A stretch of DNA of 33,455 bases from Priapulus caudatus (GCF_000485595.1 NW_014577602.1:263014-296468), one strand, 5' to 3'. Shown: positions 9,291 to 19,500, numbered from the stretch's first letter. Numbers and translations are program-made. The notes: generated by a model from the sequence alone, not told the origin.

Positions 9291-9669
9291 AAATAATCAG
9301 TAATTTCCAGTTTATAGAAAAGGAACTCATTTGCATTAATAGAAAATAGCGTTAACGTCGATAGTTTAAATTTCCACAGAGTATTGGCTAAAATATTAGG
9401 TCATAGACATGGTAGCTGGTAGTTGTGTTAAGCCATGCAACATTAGAAGTTTTTACGATGTATATGTAATATTAATATGTTTGCAATCTGCAATATTCAT
9501 CTCCTGTTTTTGAGAACTAGTCAGATCGGTGTTACTAGCACATTGGTGTCATTGGCACAGACTGCAACCCTTGGACCCACTACAGTCCTCCCCAAAAAAT
9601 ACCAGCGCCTAACTCAAAACATAGCCTTCATTGTGTGATATCTTTATAACCACTAACACTTGGTTGCAG
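9204..9669 (+). other. Intron-1-like segment preceding partial copy B
   Basis: From about 9270 this aligns with intron 1 of copy A (from about 3107) and of copy C (from about 16690): GACATCA.TATCT.ATA, TAGTAGCTGGTAGTTGTG, GTTTGCAATCTGCAATA, CATCTCCTGTTT. It shows that partial copy B lost its X1 exon, with the break between 9203 and about 9270. Confidence 0.7.
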
Positions 9670-9770
9670 CTATCCCAAGAGGTTGATGGGTGAGGTCAGA
9701 ACATTGGCAGCGGACAATGGTGAACTCTTGAAATATAGAGGCAACACTGTAGCCTGTATGAGGTCTGAAG
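9670..9770 (+). CDS. Copy B exon X2s, short alternative end of XTBD
   Basis: Acceptor TTGGTTGCAG leads to SYPKRLMGEVRTLAADNGEL, then LKYRGNTVACMRSE, with a GTAGGA donor. It is 101 bp, starting phase 2 and ending phase 1, exactly like copy C X2s (17003-17103). No X1 exon of its own is present. In phase it could receive X1 of copy A (2870-3033) or the donor-like site at 9203. Confidence 0.65.
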
Positions 9771-10140
9771 GTAGGATGTATTCTATCTCAGAGCGACTGG
9801 ATGATGTTTTCACATGGCTTTTTGCTGCAAATCATTTGTCTAGACTAGTGTATTGGTTAGTGTGTAGTCTGCTACCGATTATATTAACCAGGATCATGGT
9901 TGCAAAAGTAATGGTGATCTATCTCCTCATAATTAACTTGCATATTTATTGTCTTACTACCTTTCCTATTTTGCTATCTGTTGACCCAGTGTTTCCTAAT
10001 GTAAAAAAAATACAATGATCGAAATATTTAAATGTTATTTGAATTTTGAAGTGTTTTAGAATACATAACACTTGAAATATAAAATTTTATTCAAGCAAAT
10101 CGCTGCATATCAACAATATGGTCTCGTTTATTTCACCTAG
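9771..10140 (+). other. Copy B intron X2s-X3
   Basis: Its 3' half aligns with copy C intron 17104-17300 (CCTAATGTAA, ATTGAAGTGTTT, AGAATACA, TCAACAATAT, TTATTTCA-CTAG). About 170 bp in the 5' half is extra. Confidence 0.6.
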
Positions 10141-11039
10141 ATGGCAGCACCTGGGATTCACGCCGGCAAATGTTGGACGCAAAGCGGCGTAAACTCCCGC
10201 AGCCAGTCACGGTCATGATGAAATCCACGTATGGTCAACAGACCTTTGTCGGCAAGAGAGGAAACCATGACGATTCTCCACCAGGTTACAGGGATGTGCT
10301 GGCGACGCAAGGACATAGTGCGGTCAAACGAAAGAGAGAACGTGAAATTCTCCCCGTGCAACCGAAACGCCAGTGCTCCAAATCGGAACGAATGACCTCC
10401 CCGGTAGAGCCACGGTCGAAACGTCAACACTGCAAACCACAACGAACCCACACGTCGGTGGAACAATCGTCTAAACGTGAACGAAGCCCCGACCTGAAAG
10501 AACAACGCTTCGATCGCCACCAATGGGAATGTGAACGGCGAAGCTACAAGCCTGAGCGAACTCCTGACCTGGAAGAACTACGTTCCGAACGGCAACGGCG
10601 GGAAAGTGACCGCCAACTCCCCAAATATGAAAGAACTCTCAAAGTGGAAGAACCACGTTCCGAACAGCAACGTCGGGAAAGTGAACGCCGGCTCTCTAAA
10701 CACGAACAAACTACCAAAGTGGAAGAACCACGTTCCGAACGGCAACGTCGGGAAAGTGAACGCCGACACTCCAAATATGAACGAACTCCCGAACGGGAAG
10801 AGTCACGTTCTGAACGGCAGCGCGGGGAAAGTGAACGCCGAAACTCTAAACACGAACGAACCCTGCCAGAAGTTCAGCGCTACAGATCCCGACGAACCCC
10901 CAGCCCGGAGGAACCGCGACCCAAACGAACAGCAGACGTGGATGAACCGCGAACTGCCGAACCTTCGTCGGGTCGCCGCAGTGCTCACGAGCATAAGCGA
11001 ATAGGATCAGTTTGCGCGCGAGCCCACCACACCCGGTAG
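10141..11039 (+). CDS. Copy B exon X3, Arg/Glu-rich tail exon
   Basis: It is read in the frame set by X2s: DGSTWDSRRQMLDAKRRKL, then PQPVTVMMKSTYGQQTFVG (shared with copy C X3), then a long highly charged region of 25-residue repeats (VEEPRSERQRRESERR, SKYERT) to TAG 11037-11039, about 299 residues. Bases 10891-11030 are about 90% identical to part of exon X2L of copy C but are read in another frame. An AATAAA lies at 11233. It may be the terminal exon of an XTBD isoform or a decaying fragment. Absence of stops over 900 bp argues for coding, although the repeat itself could keep frames open. Confidence 0.6.
10494..10868 (+). repeat. 75-bp coding tandem repeat (25 aa), about 5 units
   Basis: Units begin near 10494, 10569, 10644, 10719 and 10794 and encode the pattern (V/L)(E/K)E(P/L)RSERQRRES, followed by ERRxSKxERT. 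Since 75 is divisible by 3, all three forward frames stay open, and the long overlapping frames on both strands here are consequences of this. Confidence 0.85.
10891..11030 (+). repeat. Exon X2L fragment fused into copy B X3
   Basis: It aligns without large gaps to 18318-18457 of copy C exon X2L, about nine bases in ten identical. In the X2L frame it reads EPPARRNRDPNEQQTWMNRE and ends at TAG 11002-11004, where copy C has CAG. In the X3 frame it reads PSPEEPRPKRTADVDEP and stays open. Confidence 0.85.
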
Positions 11040-12524
11040 CTAGGCAATATAGTCACATGTATTGCATGCATCTAGTATATAGCACATGATGCCACCATGC
11101 ACACTTGTTTCATTAACTTCAAAAAAGAAAGAAATACTTTCCATGATGGCACTTTTGAGAGTTAAGAGCTTGCAAGCGCACGTCATTGTTTTTATCAATG
11201 AGCCATCGTCGTTAAATGAAGTTCATTAAGTGAATAAATAAATCATATAAATATACTGACAGTTGAACCGAGTACCAGCCCTTTCTTGAACATTTGTATC
11301 GTCTGTAAACTATAATTAAAGTCAGGAATCAGCTGGCTGCTTCATACTGCCAAGTCGTTGATAGACAGATAATTATTGATATAAAAAACTTCTGATACTG
11401 TGGGAAGATTTCAATTTCAGTCGGTAACTGTCGTCTCAATGTTTCTGCTATTAACGGCCGAGTGATTAACTGAATTTAGAGTGATAGCGGCAATATAAGC
11501 GTAGGTTTGACGTACTACTAGATCAATTTGTACGAGTTTTTCATGCATCCGCGTCACATTATCTACCTTGCAGCACTTCGTTGCTAAGCTGCGGGTTTCA
11601 AACGCCCCTATCACAACAATGATTGGCTAGAGCTACCTGCTAATCATGCAGCTTGCTCGAGATGGATAGGTCATTTGAACCCTTAGTTTATAGTTTATTT
11701 ATAGCACGTGTACCCCTGTTTTATTAACCTTTGCGTTTTCTCTCACGTAACGGGCAGACTGGTGTCTGGTTCTGTGGGTGCAGTCGCATGGGTTCGCTAC
11801 GTGCCACGCAGGGCTCCTAGTGGGCTACGGCGGTACTACAGTGTCGTCGCGATCCGGGACGATAGAGCTAATCATAGCCGTGGTGCGGTCGTCTCTGTCT
11901 TCGGCTGGAAGAAGTTGTAAGCTCCTCGTCGTGCTGTCCTGCCACTAGAAGACATCTCAGTGGGCTGGCATCTGTCACAGTGTTGTGATAAACGATCGTT
12001 TTTCGAGTGTTAAAATTATAATGATAATTGTCTAGAACTAAAATGAAGCAAGGTTTTTTTTACCAAATGAGATGTTTCGTTGTAAGCTTTGATATTAGAC
12101 GCAGTGAATGGTATTCCTGAGGTCAATGTTTCTGTTACATTTTCAACTAAATCATGATTAATCATTTACTCGCTTGCAGAATGTTGAATTCATGATTCAC
12201 GCAACCAGTTTAAGAACCACCGTTCGGTCTGCTATGTTCTAAAAGGCTTTCTGTTATTTTGAGCTTTTTTTTTCGTTTGAGTGATACTCTTCTTTTGTAA
12301 AGAAAATGATTGTGGTAAAAATTTGTAATGATTGTATTATAAAAAATTTGGTGCCTGATTATAGCGGGTAGTCGTTTCAACATGTAAATTTGCATGATGT
12401 AAATATACGTCAGTAATAAGGCTGCGTGCTCTAGTAATTGCCGTTACGCTTTGTGCATTCTTATTATTAAGATACCAGAAGTGGATAAAACAATAAAACA
12501 ATGAGGACTTCTGAAGTAATTAAT
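11040..12524. other. Spacer without recognised gene
   Basis: A GC-richer stretch at 11740-11960 holds a 70-codon frame (VGAVAWVRYVPRRAPSG) that I do not recognise. It has no flanking splice or homology support. The rest is AT-rich, with no RNA gene or inverted repeat seen. Confidence 0.5.
11233..11238 (+). terminator. Poly(A) signal candidate after copy B X3
   Basis: AATAAA, within TGAATAAATAAATC, lies 194 bp after the TAG of exon X3. It is a plausible 3' end for an X2s-X3 transcript, judged by sequence and position only. Confidence 0.45.
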
Positions 12525-12712
12525 CAGGGGCGTGTTCCGGGGGGGTCCAGGGGGTCCGGACCCCCCCCCTGCTTGCCCAAAAAACGCATCTAAAATGGTC
12601 TAATTTCAAAAAATGTTTTGGGGGAGGGCCCCCCAGACCCCCCCTTCGCGTGCTCACAAGTTTGGGTTACGGTTAGACCCCCCCCCTGGTACAAATCCTG
12701 TACACGCCCCTG
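12525..12712. mobile_element. hAT-type MITE with CAGGGGCGTG ends
   Basis: The ends are inverted: CAGGGGCGTGT at the left, and its complement closing with ACACGCCCCTG at the right. The inside is almost all G and C runs (GGGGGGTCCAGGGGGTCC, then CCCCCCCC), with no coding. A clear 8-bp duplication is not visible in the flanks. Confidence 0.65.
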
Positions 12713-12767
12713 TTCATAATATTACCATATAGGAACCATTGATCTTTTTTTATACTAACAGTGTATA

Positions 12768-12882
12768 GATATCAGCAGGAGTAATATATTATCTTACTCC
12801 TGATATCAGTGATATCAGGGGTGAATAATGACAATTATTTGTCATTGACAATTATTTGTCATTATTCACCCTTGGTGATATC
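12768..12882. repeat. Two adjacent perfect-to-near-perfect hairpins
   Basis: The first (12768-12807) pairs GATATCAGCAGGAGTAA with TTACTCCTGATATC. The second (12811-12882) pairs GATATCAGGGGTGAATAATG with its complement across a loop carrying two copies of ACAATTATTTGTCATT. The TAATGACAA/TTGTCATTA core also occurs in the small palindrome at 24985-25026. Confidence 0.75.
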
Positions 12883-13367
12883 ATAGATATATACAAATCT
12901 CTCTCCGAGTCTCTCTATAAATATATATAATTATATAAAATCTATAGCACTTGATAAGAACACAAAATACCCGATAGATGGCGCTGTGTACATCCGATTT
13001 CCCATGCGAATAATCCGTGTTATGAAAGTGTTGGAGCTTGTTTTCCATAGATTTTTGTCTGTTTGTGAGTGAATTACGTAGTTTTTGCGATGTATTTGTA
13101 ATTTCTTTCGGGATTCTCAATAAGACTAAACAACGTGGTCAAAACTTGGGGCAAAAGTGAAACTATGCATATGATCTAAATCTGTTCCTGACCTGGTCGG
13201 AGTGGTCCGTGTGTGACTCACTCAAGAGTCCAGTTTAGTCACACAGAGGCAGACACAGTCACAGACACAGGTGACAGGCACTTGAAGCGTTTCAATAAAA
13301 TATAATGCTAAATAAATACGAAATCTATTTACTACCAAATTCTTAATGTTTCTATACTCTCTTTCAC

Positions 13368-13522
13368 CTATTATTGTAGTCCGCAAATGCAGACGTTATA
13401 ACTCCGCTTTGCTAATCTGAGGGTGCGGTTTATCCATTAGTCATTACTGGAAGTCCATTGGGTCCATTACTGAGGTCCACACCCATTACTGGGGTCTGCG
13501 TCGGCTCTGACTACTATTATTG
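13368..13522. mobile_element. Insertion inside the left foldback arm, flanked by CTATTATTG
   Basis: CTATTATTG stands at 13368-13376 and again at 13514-13522. The right arm and the solo arm at 20771-20911 have it once and lack the 137 bp between. The insert contains degenerate repeats of CCATTACTGRGGTCC. A 9-bp duplication around an insert is the simplest reading. Confidence 0.7.
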
Positions 13523-13821
13523 CCGACAGTTTCCTGTAAATTCTGTCGAAATCCTATGTGCAACATACTCCGGCGGCTGCCATTCTTCACGCGGCTGCAC
13601 TGTGCACACTTACACTTATATATATAGCAGGTAGGAAAGTGTGCTGCCCAAATTCGCTCGTCACTCGCTGGATTTCACACGATTGCAACACAAATATTCA
13701 ACCATTCTACTCCATCTTTGTTTCCATTTCAAGAACAGTGTTGACTTGTTATAAAAACATACTGTCTCTGTTCGTAACCGAGCTGTGTCACGCGAAATCA
13801 CACAAAGACTGACACGCTATA

Positions 13822-13900
13822 TAGACTGGCACTTGCTCCCACCTCGATTACCCATCGAGTAACTAAGCTAAGCCGAGAGGTGGGAGCGAGTACCAGTCTA
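13822..13900. repeat. Hairpin in the foldback centre
   Basis: TAGACTGGCACTTGCTCCC near 13822 pairs with GGGAGCGAGTACCAGTCTA ending at 13900. The stem continues through ACCTCG/CGAGAGGT, with an inner TCGAT/ATCGA step. Confidence 0.75.
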
Positions 13901-14569
13901 TGGGCTATAGGCGGCGCACTGCTTTCCAACTCTCGTACGAGCCTCGCCATTGGAGCGTTGCAAAAACGTTGCAGTGTTGCGGCGCAAGAATGAGTTCACA
14001 AAGAGCGCCGGTGGGTGTTTCCTGATTCTGACAGCCATTTACATTTACTGGGCAACGTTAGCGAATGCAATAATTTCGTCAGTCTTTGTGTGATTTCGCA
14101 TGACACAGTTCGGTTACGAACAGAGACAGTATGTTTTTATAACAAGTGAACACTGTTCTTGAAATGGAAACAAAGATGGAGTAGAATGGTTGAATATTTG
14201 TGTTGTAATCGTGTGAAATCCAGCGAGCGTCGAGCGAATTTGGGCAGCACGCTTTCCTACCTGCTATATATATAAGTGTAAGTGTGCACAGTGCAGCCAC
14301 GTGAGGAATGGCACACAGGATGCACATAGTATGTTGTACATAGGATTTGGACGAAATTTACAGGAAACTGTCGGCAATAATAGGTGAAAGAGAGTATAGA
14401 AACATTAAGAAGTTGGTAGTAAATAGATTTCGTATTTATTTAGCAATATATTTTATTGAAACGCTTCAAGTGCCTGTGGACACAGTCACAATGTGACTCG
14501 CATGCTTCGATGAGCTCAACTATGAGTACTAGGCAATTAATTATGCTCTAGAAATGTTAATTTTTAGCT

Positions 14570-15120
14570 CATCTGACATAGTCAGATGCAGCTTGTAGAA
14601 TCGCACGATCGTCCGTCCGTGCGTGCGTCCGTCCGTCCGTCAACAGTTGGGCACAAATCTTAACCGCTCGACGTACGGTCACGATATTCGGCACATCGGG
14701 GGGGATCGTCAAAACGAGTTGGGATGTCGAAGCTGGGGGTCAAAGGTCAAAGGTCAAGAGGTGTAAAAGAAGGGGGAACATTCACTCCTTAACTTAAGGT
14801 ATAGGGAGGAAATGCAGAATTGCGGCACAAATCTAAACGGCTCGACCTAGGCTCGTGATAGTCGGTGTATAGCATCATGGTAGGAAAAGCCATCACTGTG
14901 CCGAAATTGGAGGTCACAGGTCAAAGGTCAATGGGCACAGGGCAGATTTTAGATATTTTCTGAGGACATGGTCTGACGGAGCGATTGAAAAACTTTTTTG
15001 TTTCAGCGGTGACCTAGCATTTTTATGGCTTTATTGAAAGGACCATGAAATGTCCCTTCTGCTGACATGCGAAGAGTAAGTGTCGGATAACCTTTTGACC
15101 CTCAAGAGGAGGGTTAAACA
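14570..15120. repeat. Dispersed repeat with (CGTC)n and GGTCAAAGGTCA blocks
   Basis: It opens with the hairpin CATCTGAC...GTCAGATG, then CGTCCGTC-type units (14606-14642), then two degenerate copies of a module of about 185 bp. Each module begins near CACAAATCTTAACCGCTCGA and ends in GGTCAAAGGTCA blocks. No coding. It looks like a genomic repeat family. Confidence 0.6.
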
Positions 15121-16373
15121 TGAATTTGTTTACTAGCTGTCTGTTAGAAAGAATTTGACTGCCGGGTTTGCTAGTAGAATCTATACATGCCTGGATGTAC
15201 GAGGCTACAATGTCTCAGTGAAATTTCAAAAGCTAAATTTGGTTGAAGAAGGTTTGTGCTCCTTAAATCCTATAATTTCTATGGCATTCTGTACTGTCAG
15301 TATTTTACATGTAACGTATGCCACTGCCAGTGGCCACTGCCAGTGCATGTGGTGGTGGCTATGTAGTTTTTGCCTGCGTTAATTAGTTACAGGTGGCAGC
15401 TCTCTATTGCAGCCTGTAGGCTTGCGTAGGTAAATGGATGAGTGCTTACCTATTCTGTCTTGCAAATAGTTGTTGCTACTACATACGATGGGAGCTTCCA
15501 TCTTTAATCTGAAGACACTTAAACGTACGCGCCATCTCGTGGCAACTTTCATAACGATCCCAACAAACATTCCTTTGAGAAGGTTCCTGATACCATCCCT
15601 GTGCATTCCACTGTTTCGGCGTGTATGTGAACACATTTGGGACTAACAGGGTTTACTAGAATCCCACCACTCCACCACAGAGTCACCGCAGTAGACGTTA
15701 GATGAGCGCTGTCGCTCCGCGGCACTTGTTATAATCTGCTGGTATTCTAACCTCAGCCTAGGGCACAATAGGCTTCCATAAGCAAATTATCGTATTTTTG
15801 TATGACAACTTTTCCATTTTTTGTTTGTTTTCCTGTTTCATTGGATTTGAAATTTGCCTACAAGTCAATCTTGCTTACCTACAGTGCTACACGCTACTAC
15901 ACGATTATGTCATAAAACACTTGCTATGTATTATTACTATAACTATATAAGCTTCTTAAATAGCCTTATAAGTTTAATAGCTTTTTATCTAATAAAAATA
16001 TTTTACATCAAATTTTCAAAACTGTTTTGAACTATCATAATGGCATGAACTTGGGTATCACGTGAAACAATCATGTGACCTAATTACTATAGTCAAAACA
16101 TGCACTGAAAATTGTGGAGTAAAATGGTGAAAACTGGGATACCTACTATGGCATTTTCATTAAACAATGAGTAGTAGTTTGCGATAAAAACATAAATCAC
16201 AATTTGTAAAATTTGAAGCTTTATACTGATGGGCTTACTGTTGGCCCTGTGAGGCAGCTAAAGTGTTAAAACTGGTAATAATGGTAAACTGAAAATAAAT
16301 TGGGCTGAGATGTATCTTAATCATGGTATTTGGTTGGGGTTTTGTTCCCAGCAAAGCTAACACAACAGATACA
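15121..16373. other. Upstream region of copy C
   Basis: No gene is recognised. AGATGGCGCG, related to a motif found three times elsewhere, is on the minus strand at 15526-15535. TCACGTGA lies at 16058-16065, 316 bp before the start codon. From about 16210, sequence aligns with that upstream of copy A (ACTGATGGGCTT, CAAAGCTAA, ACAACAGATACA). A likely 5'UTR acceptor TTGTTCCCAG ends at 16351. Confidence 0.5.
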
Positions 16374-16537
16374 ATGGCTGATGACAGTTGGGTGGAGTGC
16401 TATAGACTACAACATGAAAGCAGTGAAACGTGGGCGAAGAAACGGCACTTTCTGCTCGCATACTGTAATCGATTCGAAGAGGATCGCTTGCTCTGCCTTG
16501 CACAAGCATACGTCAACATTGTGGAACTGGGTTGTAG
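16374..16537 (+). CDS. NKRF: Copy C exon X1, first part of XTBD
   Basis: It encodes MADDSWVECYRLQHESSETW, then RHFLLAYCNRFEEDRLLCLA and YVNIVELGC. Joined to X2s or X2L the sequence becomes LGCSYPK.LM.EV, matching the LGCSY.K.LLDKV core of XTBD proteins. It is 164 bp and ends in phase 2. An in-frame ATG 51 bases upstream exists, but a splice acceptor between the two and homology with copy A favour 16374. Confidence 0.85.
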
Positions 16538-19500
16538 GTACGCACATTACTTCATGATTCTATCGTCGCCACAAAAAGGCACTGATTTCCCTTGTCTAAA
16601 ATCCCACCCCGCTAAATCCATTTTTCCACAAGAAAATGGGCTACCATCTAAATTTGAACTAAGCATGGGCTAAGAAAGTTTATCAGAGAAATTATAGTAG
16701 CTGGTAGTGGTAGTTGTGATGGGCCATGCAACGTGGACATGTGTATGATGTATACGTAATAGGATTATATGTTTGCAATCTGTAATACTGATCTCCTGTT
16801 TCTAAGAACTAGACAGGTCATTATTAGAAGCATATTGGTGTCACTTGCAAAAGCTGGACCTCCTTGTTCAACTACAGTCCCTATTGGTACCTGATTTCTC
16901 AAGTTTCTACAGTTCTTGACTTCCCAAGAAAAGGTACTGGTGTGCCCAACATTCCCTTCAATGTATAATACTTCTAATAACCTCTTAAACCTTTGGTTGC
17001 AGCTATCCAAAGACGTTGATGGATGAGGTTGGCTCATTGGCAGCTGACATTGGTGAACCTTTGAAGTATAGAGGCAAGACAATAGCCTTTGTGAGAGCAG
17101 AAGGTAGGCAATATTTCGTCACAGAGTGGCCAGCGAATCTATCGACCTGGTCTATCCTAATGTAATAAAAATACAAAGATTTTATTATTTTGATATTTGA
17201 ATATTGAAGTGTTTAGAATACAAAAAAACAACTTAAAAATGGAACATTTCACTAAAGCGAGTCATTGCATGTCAACAATATTATTGGTTATTTCATCTAG
17301 ATGGCAGCACCTCGGAGTCGAGTCAGCAAATGTCGGAGGCAAAACAGCGCACACTCAGGCAGCCACTCACAGTCACGATTAAATCCGTGTACGGTGAAAA
17401 GACCTTTGTCACTGGCCGGTCCACCGTTCAGGGGTCTCTCGGCAAGAGAGCCATCCATGAAGATTTTTCACCAGGTTACAGTGCCACGGATGCCATGGCA
17501 GCGCAAGGACTTAGTGCAGTCAAACAAGAGCAAGACGATATGAGATTCTTTCCCAAGAAAATAAAATGTGAAAAGAACGATCTAATGTTTTCCCCTGAGA
17601 TCTTGAAAGAGGCGAGAGAGATAAAGCCCCACCCTCCTCAGAAGTTGGGACTGAAGAGCCAAAGCAATAATGGGTACAGTGTACTTGGCAATGTTTCTTG
17701 GCAAATGTCTATAGTATAAAAGACATATGTCTATAGTATAAAAGACATATGTCTATAGTATAAAAGACTTACTTTTTACCCGTATAAAAACGGGTCGTTC
17801 ACAATTATCAACATTTTCACAAGCGTACAAACCGTACGCTGGGAGGCAAGGGGTCAATGCCCGCCGTACGTTTTTAGCATTTCCGAAAAATGGCGATCAA
17901 TTTCCTGCGCCTCGCGCCCCAGCCGGGATCGTGCGCATCCTCACCTTGCGACTCGCCGAGCTCCGGCCGGCACGCGCCCCGTACGGGCCCGCTGAACGAA
18001 CGAACCGAGCTAGCTAGCTATAGCAGCCGAGTGCAGTGTAAACAACTGGCACGATGGCGGGCAATAGTTCTAGCCACCTGGTGACCTGGATCAATTGTTC
18101 CAGGGTTTGCATGTGATTCACATACCTGTATCTCCATGTAGAATAGTGTGGGGAAAAAATCAACATTTTTCTTTATTTATGTGTGTTCTTATGTGTTAGA
18201 CATACCGTGCAATGAATCATATTTCTAATAACTACTAACATATTTGCCTGCAGCTATCCCAAGAAGTTAATGAAGGAGGTTGGCACACTGTCATCTGACC
18301 TTAGTGAATCGTTACCTAACGAACCCCCAGCCTGGAGGAACCGCGACCCGAATGAACAGCAGACGTGGATGAACTGCGAACTGCCGAACCTTCGTCGGGT
18401 CGCCAAGGTGCTCGCGATCATGAGCACACAGGATCAGTTCGCGTGCGAGCGCATCGAAGTGGCCTGCTCGAAGCTGCGGATCCTTCACAAGGTTAGCGCA
18501 TCGAATAAGTTTATCAGATTTCACAATAATATAAGAGTTAATCTCATTTCCGCTTCAATTTTTTAACTTGTCAGCGACACTTGCAACAATTGATCTAGTT
18601 GTTTTAGTCTAACCAAATAAGGTCACTTTGGCAGCTTGTCAGGTTCTTGTCACCTGTTGCCATCTGTTGACAAACTCGAGCAACTTCATTCTGAACGACA
18701 GAGCATTCTAGGTCGGGTTTCTAACAAAACTGTTACTAATAAGTTAAAAAAAGAATAAATAAATAATATAAATAATTAGGAGAACGAAAAAATCAAAATC
18801 AAACAATAATTTCATGAATAATTATTGTTTGATTTTGATTTTTTCGTTCTCCTACTTCCACAAGGTCGTCTATTCCAAGGTTGATCGTTTGCCAAAGAAT
18901 CCTCTGTGGCGCGCAGACGTTTATCTCGATGGTGTTCGTCTCGCGAGCTCTGACGCCGAGAAGAACAAGAACACAGCGAAACACAAGGCGTATCAGGCTG
19001 CAGAGCTGCGACTGCGAGCGCTGCCACCCGAAGCAACGGTAGCAGCTGCACTCGACGGAAAAGGTAACGAGCTGCAACTACAATGGTGGCGTGTGTGCGT
19101 CTGTTCTCGGCTATGCGTCTGAGTAGTTTCTGTTGTGACACACAGATGGCGCTAGGGGTTTGTTTTAATAATAGGACGAATCATAGTGAGTAGCAACATC
19201 TGCAAAGGTAGTTTCTGTACAAATAAAACTGCACGCTTGACTGGGTTAACTCAATACTGTTATGTGTAGCTCGCTACACTGTCTAAACGTCAGTTTGTTT
19301 TTAAATCTTTGCAACGTTTACCTGTGCGCAGGAAAAGTAATAGTAGAACCTCCCAAACCGGTGGAAGTGGAAGCGAAAGTAGAGTCTTCCGATGACACGG
19401 GCAAGACGCATGTTTCCGAGAAAATACAGATACCTGGTCTGATCATCGTCCTAGAGCCTGAATGCCTCGACGGCTCCAGCAACTATGTATCTACGCTGCA

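Larger units (their letters stand above)
13240..14505. mobile_element. Foldback element, about 1.25 kb, arms of about 420-570 bp
   Basis: The left arm (13240-13815) and right arm (14075-14505) are inverted copies. Both contain GCACTTGAAGCGTTTCAATA, CTACTACCAA-TTCTTAATG, CTTTCACCTATTATTG and a stretch whose matching frames both read NIQPFYSIFVSISRT and LFVTELCHAKSHKD. The middle has a further hairpin (13822-13900). One-armed relatives occur at 20771-20911 and 24931-25083. No transposase is seen. Confidence 0.8.

Noticed and set aside
9683-10018. 111-codon frame as a separate gene
   Set aside because: It is exon X2s read through its donor into the intron; the intron part has no counterpart in copy C coding sequence.
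10158-10774. Minus-strand frames of 63-121 codons opposite copy B X3
   Set aside because: They are mirror images of the charged repeat; the plus-strand frame is supported by splice phase and paralogy.
10531-11004. 157-codon frame overlapping copy B X3
   Set aside because: A 75-bp repeat keeps all frames open. Its C-terminal part is the old X2L frame, but no acceptor or phase links it to an upstream exon, so I treat it as a relic.
11708-11920. 70-codon frame in a GC-richer patch
   Set aside because: Unrecognised, isolated, and without homology to other parts of the window.
13558-14327. Matching 82-84-codon frames on opposite strands as a conserved protein
   Set aside because: They match because they sit in the two inverted arms of the foldback element; no known domain, and arm identity explains the similarity.
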